Assembly: GCA_947184155.2 (NCBI GenBank)
Contig: CAMXCT020001023.1
Span: forward strand, 62,001-126,000
DNA length: 64,000 bases
Source of the DNA: Cladocopium goreaui
Taxonomy: Eukaryota; Sar; Dinophyceae; Suessiales; Symbiodiniaceae
Reading direction: 5' to 3'
Numbering within the stretch: the first letter of the stretch is position 1; each line of letters starts with the position of its first letter. The notes under the pieces were generated by a model that was given only the letters and a program-made list of their open reading frames with translations, had not been told where the DNA came from and did no database searches. Of this stretch, positions 20,607-33,092 are shown piece after piece. The position numbers and the translations under genes are program-made.

Positions 20607-22548
20607 ATGGACCATTCTTTGCGTACCGAATTTCAGGCTGCCAGAGCTTCCGTTGAACGCCATGGCCCTCAGCCATTGTTTCAATTGCCCTGGGAGAAAG
20701 GCATTTGGAGAAGGATTTTTAATCCATCTCCTACTCCTCTTGCTGTGATTAGTCGTTCTCTCCCTCTTCCATCTTCATTTCCAAGTTCTCCCAATTTTCA
20801 ATTCAACAACACGTTCAATTCTGATTACAATGTCAATTCTAATCCCAATTCATCTTTATTATCCAATCTTTCGTCTTCCGTTCCTCATGGCCATCCTCCT
20901 CACAAGATCATTCCTTCGAATCCTCCTCCAACTGAACCTCCAGCGGAATTCTGGTCGAAATTCTTTGGATACTCTGACGTACAAGAAGGACGTTCAGATG
21001 GTCTACGTCATCTCGCTATTTCAAGGTTCATTTCAATGTTGGCTTCTTCAGCAGGATCATCGATGTTTTTATCCTCGTCAGACCCTTGGGACCTTCACGC
21101 TAGTTTCAGTGCTGCCATGTCGATGAAAGCAACAAGCACTATCATCAAAAGATCTTTGGACCTCCTTCGATTCAAGAATTGGTGTGACTCTCATCAGAAA
21201 AAATTCGTTCCATTTTCAGAATGTATTCTTTGGCAATTTCTTCGGGAACTTCAACAAGTAGCTCGTCCTTCAGGCCCTCAATCCATTTTACAAGCTGTCA
21301 ATTTTGCAATCCATGTACTTGGATGCCAAGTTCAAGGACCCTCTTTGGCCTCAGTACGCATTAAAGGACTTTGTGCTGCCCACAAAGCATTGGCATTACA
21401 GATTAAACATGCGCCACCTTTGTCCGTCGCTCAGATCATTCTTCTTGAAAATCTTTGTTGTGCCACTACAGATATTTATTCTAAACTGCTTTATGGGTCG
21501 ATTCTCGTTGCGCTCTACGCTCGATCCCGTTGGAAAGACCTTCAAGGAGCTCATTCAATCGATTTTGATCCAGATGATTTTTCTCCACAATTTGTTGAAC
21601 TACCATCTCAACACTTCAAAACTTCAGCTATGTTGGCGAAGAAGCTTCACTTTTTGCCTATTACTGCAATTGTTTTCTCGTTATCAGGTCAACCTTGGAT
21701 ACATCATTTTATTCAAGCCCGGCGTCATTTACAAGTGGAAAATTCTGGCAGACTTTCCTCACCATTTTTTCCGAGAAGAATCGATGCTGCACTTTCTCAA
21801 CAACCAGTGACATCCTCTCAAATCACCAAACTTTTACGGGAAGTACTTCGAAGTGACACTGTACGATCACACTCGTTGAAACATACTTGTTTGAGCTTTG
21901 CTGCAAAACGTGGTCTTGATCCCCATGTTCGCAAACTCTTGGGCTATCATTTAGATCACCATGAAGTCACTTTGGCCACCTACAGGCGGGATCTACTTGC
22001 AGAACCTCTACGACAATTGAAAACACTTTTGACTGAAATCCAGTCCGGGATTTTTGTTCCTGACTACTCGTTCAGGATATCTTCCAGAACAACCTTCTCT
22101 TCCAATTCCTGTTGATGACAACGCTGAAACTGACGAATCGTTGACCTCTTCGTGGCAGGCAGTTGATCATTCTCATGACGTTATTGAACAACATGACACT
22201 GTTGAACCACAAGACACAACAGATCTATTCGACCGAGATTCATCATCTTCATCGTCTTCAGGTTCTTCATCATCTTCAATTGAAGATGATGATCAAGTAG
22301 ATTCTGTCCCAAATTTTCCTTCATATATGGGAGACAATTGTTATCCCCAAGCAGCAAAATTTCTTCCGGTTAAACATAGACAGACTCATCGTCTCCATCT
22401 TTTGGTGGACGCAGAGCACACTCGGCTCATTTGTGGTCGTGCACTTTCACAGACCTATGAACGTTTGGACCATTTTCCAACTCATCCATTGCCCACCTGT
22501 GTCCAATGTTTTGCCAGCAAATTAGTTGGCTCTTTCGACGAATGCTGA
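20607..22548 (+). pseudogene. Tyrosine recombinase of YR-1, one frameshift
   Basis: This enzyme would join the circular or linear DNA copy to its target by strand exchange. From ATG 20607 the frame runs to 22115. It has the N-terminal PWEKGIW.RIFNP box, the first catalytic Arg in LYARSRWKDL (about 21515), HSLKHT (about 21870), LGYH and the Tyr in TYRRD (about 21980). Near 22065 the sequence must shift frame to continue as TRSGYLPEQP, followed by an acidic Ser-rich linker and the family's C-terminal ICGR ... CVQCF domain, ending at 22548. Box II has Lys where most tyrosine recombinases have Arg. The frameshift removes only the C-terminal domain. Confidence 0.88.
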
Positions 22549-22678
22549 GAATTGAAAAAGTTGCGCTTTGCATTTTTATATATGTTCAATTTCTCTCTTT
22601 TGCTCTCTTACTTCTTTCCTTTTTCTCCTTCCGAGAATTTCCTCTCAAGGATATTTGTTTCCCATTGTTCATTTTGTC

Positions 22679-23938
22679 ATGGCGCTCCTGGACAGCAAGG
22701 CACAATACCTTTCTCGGGCTAAAGAGATTGGAATCTCTGCCCCATGTGTGGATTCTCTCCACAATCATGGCATTGATTCCTTGGGGGCCCTTGCTTTCGC
22801 TGTTGGGACCACACCAGGTGAATGTTCTTCGCAGGACTTTCAACAGTTCATTCTGGACAAACAGATCCAATTAACTGGATCAGATGAGTTCTTGTTGAAG
22901 AGATTGATCTTTGAATCACAGACCTTGTTTATGACATCCATTCAAAATCAGGTCCTATCAGCCGGATTGCCAGGGACTTCTGATTCAACCTCCAAGAAGC
23001 TCCCGCCAGTTGAAAGGCAAGCACGAATCACTGAGCAAAAGAACCGCTTGATTGGTATCATTATTCAAGGCGAGTCTGAGCCTTCATTTGAATTGATTGA
23101 CCTCGCATACTCAATGATCGAATCCAAGGCCATCAAGTTCATCCCACCACATCGTTGCACCAAGCGTGACACAGAACTTTTGGAGAATACTAGCAAAGAC
23201 AAAGAGATCCTTACAATCGAACAAGGTCGCTTGACCTCCAAGAAGTCGTCTTTGCCGAATACCTCGACTTCTGATGCCTTGAAGCTTTCAAACTGCTTCT
23301 TGCGACGTGCATTGGCTTTGGATTTAGCTCAAGTTACCTCCTTTACTCAGATTAACAAGTACCATCAACTTCTTCTAGCACAGCTCTCAGTGAAAGCTCC
23401 TATTGGCTATACAGCAGCTTCTCTTCAACAGATTATCCAAGCTGATAAATCCTTTTGGACGAAGCTTGCTGAGAAGGTTGGCATTGACATCTCGCCCACC
23501 AATGTTGATCCCATTATCCAGGAGATTATGGTGGGACCAGAATTGTCTCTTCATTTGTTACCACGACCTGAAGTTTCCTCTGCCAATCCTTCTTTGAAGT
23601 CATCCCCCAATGCATCCGCTTCACAAGGTAAGGGTGCTGACAGATCTCGACCTGAAAGAGATGGCCCCTACAAAGGGAAGCAGCATAAGGGCAAAGGTAA
23701 GGGCAAGAACAAACCGCCCTCCATTTCCATGCCCTTGCCCCTTCGAGGTTTGAATCCACGCACTCGGGACAACAAACCCAAGTGTTTTGATTTCAATTTG
23801 GCACATGGGTGCCCCAACAAAGATGATTGTCCCAAAGGACACCACTCTTGTATGACTTGGTCATGTGGAGACGCCAAACACTCCTACCAGAATTGCCATG
23901 CCAAGAACAAGAAGCCGAGTGGTGGGGGACAGTCTTGA
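22679..23938 (+). CDS. Gag of YR-1 with CCCH zinc finger
   Basis: The likely structural nucleic-acid-binding protein of the element. ATG 22679 is chosen because the other copies also begin M-x(2-5)-DS near their start (MALLDSKAQY here). The frame gives 419 residues. Conserved stretches include RLIFESQTLFM, PPVERQARI, EPSFELIDL, PPHRCTKRD and a LRRALALD-type segment. A Lys/Gly-rich linker (KGKGKGKNK) precedes a C-x8-C-x5-C-x3-H finger near residues 367-388 (CFDFNLAHGCPNKDDCPKGH). A strong pyrimidine tract lies at about 22585-22640. The stop TGA is directly followed by CTA and the frame continues into Pol. Confidence 0.88.
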   Translation: MALLDSKAQYLSRAKEIGISAPCVDSLHNHGIDSLGALAFAVGTTPGECSSQDFQQFILDKQIQLTGSDEFLLKRLIFESQTLFMTSIQNQVLSAGLPGTSDSTSKKLPPVERQARITEQKNRLIGIIIQGESEPSFELIDLAYSMIESKAIKFIPPHRCTKRDTELLENTSKDKEILTIEQGRLTSKKSSLPNTSTSDALKLSNCFLRRALALDLAQVTSFTQINKYHQLLLAQLSVKAPIGYTAASLQQIIQADKSFWTKLAEKVGIDISPTNVDPIIQEIMVGPELSLHLLPRPEVSSANPSLKSSPNASASQGKGADRSRPERDGPYKGKQHKGKGKGKNKPPSISMPLPLRGLNPRTRDNKPKCFDFNLAHGCPNKDDCPKGHHSCMTWSCGDAKHSYQNCHAKNKKPSGGGQS

Positions 23939-23941
23939 CTA
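23936..23941 (+). promoter_or_regulatory. Probable readthrough stop, TGA CTA (YR-1)
   Basis: Gag ends TGA-CTA and the same frame stays open through the methyltransferase domain, which has no ATG before its first motif. UGA CUA is a known leaky stop context. Confidence 0.7.
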
Positions 23942-24680
23942 TCCCATGATGATGTGGACACGGCCTTGCATGTGGAACCTTTGTCTTCGAAGAAAGACGT
24001 TGGTCAACCTTCAAATTCAACTACCAGTCAACATCCTTCTTCGATCAGTGAACTTCTCATCGTTGAGGTCTTTGCTGGCTCTTGCAATCTTTCTACAGCT
24101 TTTGTTAAGTGTGGCTTTCAAGCTTTAGCTATTGACCACATGCAGTCTCACAAATTTCGGACAATGATCCTTGACCTCACCATTCAACAAGATCGTTCCT
24201 TGCTTTTGGAGCTCATACGAACTCAGAAACCTTTCTTGGTTTGGTTGGCTCCGCCTTGTGGTACAGCATCGAGAGCCCGTAACATTCCCGTTAAGAACAA
24301 GTTCGGCAGACCTTTTGCTACTCCTTTACGTTCAGACCTTTTCCCAGACGGACTCCCTGATTTGGACAACATTGATTTTGATCGTGTTTTAGCTGCCAAT
24401 TCTTTATATGAACTTTGCGACAACATTTGTAGTCTATGTGACAGCCCGCACATCAAGTGGATTTTGGAAAATCCTTTTGACAGTTTCTTCTGGTACACCT
24501 CTTGGATTTCTGAACGTCATCGGGCATTCCAAAAGATTTTGTTTCACAACTGCATGTATGGAGGACTTCGTCCCAAACGCACTGGCCTTTTGGCTAATTT
24601 TGATATTTCTTCTTTGGAAGCAATATGTGATGATTCTCATGACCATGCACCTTGGCGCTCTATTTCTCATGATGAAGTTC
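23939..24680 (+). pseudogene. Pol of YR-1, methyltransferase-like N-terminal part
   Basis: This is the first part of Pol, in frame with Gag after the TGA. It carries motif I-like VEVFAGSCNLSTAF (about 24062), APPCGTASRAR (about 24247), LENPFDSFFW (about 24466) and RPKRTGLLANF (about 24571). The order FxG, PPC, EN and a basic box matches motifs I, IV, VI and VIII of cytosine-C5 methyltransferases, with PCG in place of the usual PCQ. YR-2 cuts it at 24680; joining 24680 to 41253 keeps the frame (codon CAG). There is no ATG before motif I, so readthrough from Gag is the likely route of expression. Confidence 0.82.
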
Positions 24681-25127
24681 GTTGCAACTCAGCTTGCTGA
24701 TGAGACTTTATTTCCTTTAGTACTAAAAAAGAAGTTGGGAGCAACTTCTAGTAGACACGCGGTCCTGCCCCTCGCCTTTACGCGTCCCTTCTCTACGCGT
24801 CTGCGACAGCATTCGGGTTCTGGTACTGCTCTGTTTACTTGGTAAACTCTGGCTGTACCTTGCTCAACAAACTGGGGTTTGTTGGTTTTTCTGTTGACGC
24901 GTTTTTTATGGTTCTGTTTTTACAGAACTTGTTTGTTTATCTGTGTGATGTTCTTGTTTTTTATCTGTCAATGAGTGCATGACTTTTAAAACAAGAACCT
25001 TTGTTTTCTGTAAGTAAAACATGTCACACTGGTTCAGAGGAATCTTCTTTTACGTGTGGCCGTTATCAGTCAAGGCCTCCTAGGGAGGGTGGGCGGGTTC
25101 GCACGTTTTTCCTGTGACTCGTTGTTT
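24681..25127 (+). repeat. A1 repeat of YR-2
   Basis: It begins GTTGCAACTCAGC and matches 40459-40907 except for one length difference in a T run. It contains no supported gene. Confidence 0.93.
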
Positions 25128-25368
25128 GTGGCACATGGGTGTATTATGGACCTAGCTTGGGACCCAGATCGTTACGACCAAATTTCAATTTGCAGAGTGT
25201 TCTCAGTCACGTGGTGCTTGTGGAATCATACAGAATTTTCTGCTGTTGTCACTTTGGCCTTTTTGGAAGTTGGTGACCTTTACTGTTTTTGCAGTACAGC
25301 ATATTGCATTTACGTGGACTTTCCGGACATCAGGGAGGAACTGGAGCGTTACAACCGTCATTTGAGAA

Positions 25369-26150
25369 ATGGCAGATCCTGATGTGGACAGTTTTCAAGA
25401 ACTGGTGAAGTCTGGAGCTCAAGATGCTGACGAATGTTTGCTGGGTAACCCAATGAATGCTAGTGGTATCTCTAGTCAACAGGATGGTGATGACCTTGGT
25501 GATTTGTTTGGTGCACAAACTGTCACGTCACAGGGATACGTGGATACTGCAGATGTCGAGGAGGCCAAACCTCTGCACCCACCTGGAGGTGATGTTGCGG
25601 TGCCAGTTGCTGATTACAATCGCATGCTGTTTGAGGCTGCAAGGTGTAGGAGATGCTGAGCTTAAAATGCCTTGGGAAACTGGTGTCATGAAAGAAATTT
25701 TTGGTGAGGATGATGATGCATTCACTTCAACTGGATTTTTTCCGTTCGAATATCTTGGCATTGAGATGGGCCAAGCGTCGGATGCTGCAAGTGCTTCTAC
25801 GGAAATCGCAAAGAGCTCGGTGGACACAAAGTTGGAGCTACCGTGTTATTCTTTTGCAGTTAAAGTTAGACCTGATTTGGATTTTCAAGCCATGACAGAT
25901 GCTCTATGGATCAAGTCAATTTCAAAATGGAATCAAGTTTTCGAAGTGTTGTGCTTTCCTGGAGAGCTTGGCAGTGCCCTGGAATTTGAGTGCCTATGTG
26001 GGGATGGCCCAGAACTTGGCGTGGTGCTCAGGGATGCTCTTGGCATCAAGTCGCCTAGGACGGCCGTCAAGCGTGCTCAGACGTTGTTGCAGTATTTCAA
26101 ATGGCTACAGGGTGCTTACACAGACTGGGATCCATGGGACCGCTCAAGAT
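25369..26150 (+). pseudogene. Tyrosine recombinase of YR-2, 5' part
   Basis: ATG 25369 opens an acidic N-terminal region (MADPDVDSFQELVKSG). Near 25640 a one-base shift is needed to continue as VGDAELKMPWETGVMKEIF, the PWE box shared with the other YR copies, and then the helical core-binding region (SPRTAVKRAQTLLQYFKWLQ). The frame is cut at 26150 by YR-3. Joining 26150 to 33907 restores a codon (TGT) and an open frame. Confidence 0.82.
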
Positions 26151-26508
26151 GGGAGCAACTCATTTCGAAGAAATGATGATCCCCTTATTTGTATAGAAGA
26201 GGAAAAATTTTGCGGCGACAAAATTAGGTTGGGTGTTTTTGACTTCCACCTCCTGTGTTTCACACCTGTGCGTAAACAACAAGAAAATTGTGAAAACAAA
26301 TCTGTTTAATTTTTCAAAGACGGTTTTCACGTTTGACACAAAACAGAAAAGGCTCTAGGTTTTTTGGTTTGTTGGTTTGAGAGGTTTTTGAACAAGATGT
26401 CAAAACCTTCCAAACATCAGCGACATAATTTATATGTGCGCGCACGCCTCAAACCAGGGTGGGTGAGGTGGGTTTTTCACTTCACTTTTTGAGTGGTTGT
26501 GAATTTTT
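26151..26508 (+). repeat. A1 repeat of YR-3
   Basis: It begins GGGAGCAACTCATTTCG and matches 33093-33449. Three differences are seen: GCGGCG/GTGGCG, GGTTTTC/GGTTGTC and a T-run length. Confidence 0.93.
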
Positions 26509-26541
26509 GCATGTGGGTAGCTTGTTCAATGTAGTTTAGTC

Positions 26542-28488
26542 ATGGCAGCTTCTGCAGATGATAGCTGTGAACGCCTTGAAGGGACTGAACAGCTCTTTGG
26601 AGACACGGAGAAGACAGACTTGCACCTCGTTCACGCAGATGGTTCAGGAGGTTTTGGTGACATTCATGCTGGTGTTACTGGAGAAACGCAGGAATCACAG
26701 TGGCATCTGGTGTCTTCAGATCTGTTTGGTTTGCGACAACATGATGAGGTTAGCTACTCACCATCAATACGGACCGATTTTTCAGGTCTTTTGCCGGAGA
26801 TTTCAACTGACGATGATTTGAACATTGCAGAAGGTTACAATCCGGAAGCAGTGGTACAATCAGCTTGGAAAAGTCTTGCCGCAGAGACACCCAAACTACC
26901 TTGGGAACGAAATTTCTGGGATAAGTTCTTGGACCCTAATGTTTCAGCAATGGATATGCTGGAGAAAGGATTCAAAAGACCTTTGCCTGCTCCAATTTGG
27001 GAGGATGATACTAGTGCACCCTCAACTGAAGTTGACAGAAGAGTTTTCCCGAAACCATTCAAAGAGGTCAAGGGCTTTTTACAACATGTTAGAGACATCC
27101 CTGAGCGCAGCTGGAGAGCTTCAGAAAATTTGCAGTGCTTTGAAGGGAGAAAAGATCCGTTTTCCTTGCAGAGAGGAACAGTTCTACGGCTTCTTGAAAC
27201 AGGAGTCGGCAAGGGGAGCACCTGCATCACGTTTGAAGTCATTCTTTGAAGCTTTAGTCTTTGTCAGGTACGTGTTAGGAGTTGAAACCTTGCAAGCGTT
27301 GACAGAGAGCCGCAGATGCACTGGCGCTGCGTTCAGTAGGAGTTTGAGTTGTCCGAGACAGGCTGACCCTTTCACTGTCAAACAGTTGCAAATGTTCCAT
27401 ACGGTTTTGCGTGAGTCAGAAGAAATATGGAACAGAGTGATGGCTGGCATGGTCCTTTTCTGCGTCTATGCAAGAGCCAGGTGGTCCGACGCTCAGCACA
27501 CTGAAGCTTTAATTGAGGATAGGGACGGTGAACAATGCATACAGTTTCTTGAAGCAAAAACTGCAGTGCACAAAACGGCCAGGGCTTTTCATGTCAGGCA
27601 TCAGTACTTGCCAATGGCTGCACCTCCTTTGGTGTCACCGATGACAATTGGGTTTTCAGTGGACTCATGCTAGAAGGGTTTTGAAGATTGATGATTTGTC
27701 AAAATTCCTTTGATGCCAGCGCCTGACAGCATGCTGGAACCTACACGTCGGCCCCTCAGCACACAAGAGGCAAAACTTTGGATGCATGAGTTATTGGGTA
27801 ACCTTGTCAGCAAAGCTTCAAAGATCACTAGTCATTCATGCAAATGCACATGTCTTTTCTTTTTGGCAAAGAGAGGAGCTTCGTTTGAAGACAGGTTGGT
27901 ACTAGGGTATCATGCCAATTCGATGAAAATGGCCTTGGTATACAGCCGAGACAGCGCGGCCAGACCCTTAGCTTTGCTGGCACACGTCCTGAATAAAATC
28001 AAGCAGGGCACCTTTGACCCAGACTGCACTAGGAGTGGCAGGCTCAAGGCCAATGCAATTCCTCTTGATCAAGTCGAAGCCTTTTCTTTCAATCCGAGTG
28101 GTCAACAGTTTCATAGTGTTGGGGCTTCAGCTCAGAATGTTGAAAACATGTCTGAAGGGTCCTGGCAGAAGGTTACAGTGGAAGGTCTCAACAGAGCCAG
28201 AGGCTGAAGACCTTGGACAAGGCCACATCACCACCGATTTTAAGTGACTCTTCAGGGAGTAAGTGCCAAGCGTATGCACCTGTGATTGGTTACTACTTGA
28301 TAGATGTACCAGAAGACAAGAAACTTTGGCTGAACAAAAATTCACGCAGGTTTCACCTTTCAGGAGCCGAGCATGTGAAGGTCCTTCTGTATGGAAGAAG
28401 GATCACGTCAGGGTTCAGAGAGCACCAGGGTGAAGTCAGGTATGACTCAGCCAAGTGCAAGCTATGTTTCAGGCTGAAAGACAGCTGA
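26542..28488 (+). pseudogene. Tyrosine recombinase of YR-3, several frameshifts
   Basis: From ATG 26542 the acidic N-terminus leads to LPWERNFWDKFLDP (about 26897). Successive frames carry ARGAPASRLKSFFEALVF (about 27210), the catalytic VYARARWSD (about 27466), and, after a break near 27670, SHSCKCTCLFF (about 27833), LGYH and LVYSRDSA (about 27937). The C-terminal domain ends RYDSAKCKLCFRLKDS at 28488, with CxxCF kept but Tyr-Gly-Arg in place of the usual CGR. At least three frame changes make it inactive. Confidence 0.85.
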
Positions 28489-28932
28489 GTGCAACGATCC
28501 GCAAAACGTGGAAAACTCTGATCCTAACGTCTTGTGTGGATCCCAGCTGAGATTCTTACTTTATCCTTAGATGTCATCGAACTTGGTTTGCACTCATGTT
28601 TCATCTTGGCACTTAAGGCAACAGGTGACAGGTTGTTTGATGAGTTGGCAAGTTGACTTCAACTCTGTGGCAGTATGCACTGCTCAATCAACGAGGAATC
28701 GTGAAGCTTGAAGGTTCAAGCGAAACGATAGGTCGTTGGATTGGTGGAGTTGTAATCATGAGTGCATGATGTCAAAGTTTTTTCACATCGATTTTCCGAA
28801 TCACCATACATATCAGTACATTCACGTGAGCACCACTTCAAATCAAAGATGGTCAGCACAGTTTTATTTGAAGAGGTTTGCAAAACGGCGGGAAACCGGT
28901 TTCAAACTTTTCAGCTCAATTTTTAGACCAAG

Positions 28933-30148
28933 ATGTCCCTCGCTGATTCAGAAGCGGCCTTTGAACAACATTGCAATATGCTGGTAGCTGACGGCAGTTT
29001 GGCAGCCCAGCTGGTCAACAATGAGATTAAGAGTTTGAGTACCCTGGCATTTGCGTCGGGGACACCTCAAGCTCCACCCACAGAGGAGCAGTTCAAGGAC
29101 TTTGCAACGCAGATAAATGGTGGAGTTGACATGAGTTTTGGGATGCAGGCGCACCTCAAACGCTTGCACTTTGAAGCCTCAGCAATAGTAATGGCAGAAC
29201 TGAAATCCCGAGCCACGGACACCTCTACAGATGGAGCCCGGAAACTACCGCTGGCAGAGAACGCTGGCAGAGAAAGCCGCCAGGCTCAAAGACCAGGAAG
29301 CAAGGTTGCCTGGTCTTAGGCTGAAAGGCGAGCTACAGCCTTCTTACGCTTTGGTGGACTTGGTGGCACAGGTCAAAGAGACCAATTGTATTACCTGGAT
29401 ACCGCCGAGCAAATGCAGCAAGAGAGACAGTGAAGTGCAAAGCAATCTCAAAGAGAAACCCATGATGCTTTCCCTGGAACAACAGATGGTGAAGCTTGCA
29501 ACACCAGCTGAGCCGGTGGTTGCTGACACCGCGACAGATTTGCAGTTACAATGGGCGCTTCAGCGTCGGGGATTAGCGTATGACCAATGCGCTCTCATCA
29601 AATACGAGGAGCACGAAGTTTGGGTGCAGCAGCTGCTAGGGCAGTTAACAAGAGAACCACCGCCGGGGTTCGCCAAAGTTTCGATCAACCAGGTCATCAG
29701 AGCAGATCGGGAATTGTTCACGATCATGGCACAAGAACTTCAAGATACAGTCCAACCTGACGCCAGGGGGAACTTTCCGATGGAAGTCAAGCTGAAGGAG
29801 CTGAGAACAGACCCCAGGGTCACCATGTTTTTGTTGCCGATGCCGAGGGGTAGCGCCAAGGAACCTGAGAAATCCAGCCCTTCCACAGCAGCGCCAAAAG
29901 CTGCCACAGGTCCGCCCATGAGACCAACCAAGAGGCCTAAAACCTCAGCAAAAGCAAAGGCAATGTGCCCCAGTGAACTGAAAAGTTATGCGCAAAGAGA
30001 TGCGAATGGCCAAGCTATTTGTTGGGCCTTCAATCAGAAGAGCGGATGCAAGATGGAGGTCATTAACGGGCGATGCAAAAAGGGGACGCATTGCTGCATC
30101 AAGTGTCACAAGAGCAATCACAGTCTGGTCACTTGCAAATCAAACTGA
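28933..30148 (+). pseudogene. Gag of YR-3, one frameshift
   Basis: ATG 28933 gives MSLADSEAAFEQHCNML. Near 29260 the frame must shift to the one that continues NYRWQRTLAEKAARLKDQEA through PPSKCSKRDSE and LQRRGLAYDQ to the finger ICWAFNQKSGC ... CKKGTHCC near 30017-30090. It ends at TGA 30146-30148, again followed by CTA, but the readthrough frame closes after nine codons at a TAA. Homology to the Gag of YR-1, YR-2 and YR-4 is clear in block order. Confidence 0.85.
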
Positions 30149-32747
30149 CTATCGCCGGGTGTGGACAAACAAGACTAAACAGCCCTCTTGAAGAGAAAGC
30201 TGTTGGACGTGAAAAAGGGTTTTTTTCTGCAAAAAGGTCAGACTAAGCCAGAGCGTCCGATTTCACCCCCATCAACAGTTGAATAACAACATATGGGAAG
30301 TGCGACAATTCCGGTAACTGGAGTGAAAGCAGAGTTCACCGTAGACAGCGCCCAAGGCGAGAAGAAGCTCACAGGCAGATCATTACATGATTTGCTTTTG
30401 TGAAAAATGTTTTTTCGGGACAGCAAGACTGTCAAAGTGGCATGGGAGCAGGGACTTGGCTTTTGCAGGTGGACAAAACTGCGGGCAGAGCTTCACAAAA
30501 TTCTCATAGCGAGCTATGATTTAACAAGCCCGGAGGAGAGGAGTTCACTCCTTTGTTTACTGGAAACCAAGAGAGACAGAATATGGCCATCCCTTGGCCC
30601 CAGCCTGCGGCACATCTTCCATGGCAAGAGAGAAGAAGCTTTGGAACTTTAGATACAAAGGGTTCAAAGAACCGGGCCCACTGCGTCTGAGGCAAAGCCC
30701 ATGGGCTTAGACAGCCTTGCCGGACTGGATAAAACTCGCTCTGAGTCAGCCAACATTGTTTATTTTGCCACTGCAGCCATCATCAAGTTCTGCTTTCTGG
30801 ACTGTATTTTGTGCTTGTTGGAAAAACCCGGAGAACTCTATTTGCTGGGACTACCCCGAAATAGCAGAGAGCCGGTAAGAATATGTTGGCTTCAGCGTTA
30901 TTTTCATCCCTGCATGCACAGGGGCACAAGAAACAAAAGACCCAATGGTGGGCTTCAGAGGATGTTTTAACCTTCTTTCTGTTTTTTGCGACAGAAATCA
31001 CAAACACACAACACGGAATCCCACGATAGTAGGAAAACAGCTCACCTTTCCCTCAGCGGAAGAGGCAGCACATCCAGTTTTGCTCTGTAAGCACGTAGTG
31101 GTTTTACTGGTACGGTATGCGATTTTTCATGGCGCACCACAACCTTAAACTTTGGAGGAGGAAACCCCAAGGACCTCCAACACTGCGCACTGATAGATCA
31201 TCGAGATCTTGCCCAAAGGCAAAAAGATGAGGCCTTTGGAAAGTGAGTTCCGAGCATACCGCAAGTTTTCGAGTCAACCGGAACAGAAGCAAAACAAGTT
31301 TTCCTACTACAACCAAATGCGACAGAGTGGTTCATCGACAGTTGAAGTGGGGTAGGATTCGGGTCGATGGCACAACAGTTTTTGGACGACAGACAAGAAT
31401 GAAATACAGCTGGAGGACAGAACCTTCCAAGAAATTTTTGACTGGAGGGCAAAGCATTCCAAGCCGAGCCTTTCACTGTAGGTGTACCCCGAGAATCGTG
31501 GGACTTTGTGGCACAAGCAGTTTAGGCGGGTCACCCAAGGTCAATGTCACTGTATGTGAACTCGGAAGTAACGGAAATGCTTCGAGAAAACTGTGAGATG
31601 TCCCCACACTTGGGGTGAAAGTGGGGGAAAAATTTCTAGCTTTTGGTCAAAGCGCTCGAATGAGCTTGAGACTGATGAGAAAGCTTTGCATGATGGTTTG
31701 GAACCCCACCTACGTTATGTGCTTCATGGCAAGAGGCTTTCGGTTTTCAAGGAGAGGTAGACTCTTTTGGATACCCGGACAAAACAAGGGTGAAGGACAC
31801 ACTTGCTGAGTTTCCTTTGTCAGGTAGGTTGCCGAAGTCGCATGTTTTTCCAGTGGAATGAAAAAGGCCGGCTCAAACCATAGAGGCCGCTTTGAAAGTT
31901 GAAAAGGGTATCAACAAAAGCATATGCAAGCGGGTGGCAAACAATCCTGACCATGACCTAGCGAAGGAGGTTGAGGAACAGACCCAGGACAAGTTAAGCA
32001 ACCAGAGTGCGGCTGTTTCGGCAGAATGTCTGGTCCAATTGCGGGGATGGCTACAATGGTTTGAGACCTTCTCTCAGGTCAGGATTGCTCAACAATCCCC
32101 TAGAGTAATAAGCAGCGTGGCATCTGTTGGGAGGAATGCGTGAAACTTTGGGGCCCGAAGAGATTGGGGCCTTTCAATTCCTGAAGGACCGTGTTTTGGC
32201 GGCAGCGCAAACAAAGTGACGGCGGCCAATTCACAGACCTGGTATGTTTTCCTAGATGGCGCCTGCTAAGGAGACGAAGGAAACTTGGGCCTGTTGGAAA
32301 CGTCCGGTGCGTTCCGATGGCGGAGTTACCTCTTTCATATATGAGAAAGTGCCCAAACAATGGATGGACAACTTCATGAAGGAGTCGCGTCACCCAGTGT
32401 TCGAGCTTGAGTTGCTACCCATTGTGATAGCTTTGTGTGTGTTTGGGAGAAATTCCTAAGAAATGGCCAAAGCATGTTCTATCTAGACAACGAGGCAGCC
32501 AGAGAAGTTTTGATCGACAGTGCAACTCCGATTGAATCTGGCGGCTGGCTGGTCAGAACCTTCACTGTTCATGAAATGCAAGGACAGTTGAGAGTTTGGG
32601 TGCAAGAGTACCTGTTAGCAGCAATGTGGCAGACAAGCCCGTCAGGCTCGATGTGACAGAGTTGGTAGCTGAAGGCATCGACAGAGTCAACATCGATTGG
32701 GGCAACCTTTGGGAGCGAATTCAGAAGTATCGATCTGATAAGTGGGG
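30149..32747 (+). pseudogene. Pol remnants of YR-3
   Basis: Only fragments survive. Around 30818-30875 one frame reads WKNPENSICWDYPEIAES, matching the ENP...W segment of the methyltransferase domain. RNase H pieces appear as LDGACEGDEGNLG (about 32253), HPVFELELLPIVIALCVF (about 32390) and MFYLDNEAAREVLI (about 32473). I find no YxDD box, so much of the reverse transcriptase is deleted or unrecognisable. Stops interrupt every frame. Confidence 0.7.
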
Positions 32748-33092
32748 TGACGGTTAAACGGGATCGTACTTTTTCCCCTTTGCTCCGAATGAAAAAAGGT
32801 GTGCCCCGAGTGATGTCAGCCATTTTTGGAACGCTTCATTTTGTGACAGCTGTTTTTCCGTGCCAGCATCCATTTTTGAGAAGACAAGAAAATTTTGGAG
32901 AAAATTTTTAAGAGAATGGACCAAGTTTCTGAAAAGAAACGTTTGGGGATCCAATTGCGAACGACGATGCGTACATGTGATATATTTCACATATATATAC
33001 ATGTGCACTCTTATATGATAATATACGCACAATAAGGTTACAGGTATAAGGTGGAAACTTCCACCCAGCCGGTTTCCTCGAGAAACAAATAA
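32748..33092 (+). repeat. B1 repeat of YR-3
   Basis: 345 bases, seemingly identical to B2 at 33562-33906. It ends AAACAAATAA, joined directly to the GGGAGC start of A2. Confidence 0.93.

Noticed and set aside
24240-24290. Dam-type adenine methyltransferase, as in DIRS-1
   Set aside because: No (D/N)PP(Y/F) motif is seen. The FxG, PPC, EN order fits cytosine-C5 enzymes better, though biochemical identity is unproven.
24683-24688. Target-site duplication AGTT(T)C around YR-2
   Set aside because: AGTTC precedes and AGTTTC follows the element, but the lengths differ and the direct join without removing any base already restores the reading frame, so no duplication is needed.
24681-25127. Classical LTRs for the YR elements
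   Set aside because: The A repeat is not repeated as a simple terminal pair. The order B1-A2-B2 at the right end, the absence of target duplication and the tyrosine recombinase exclude an integrase-type LTR element.
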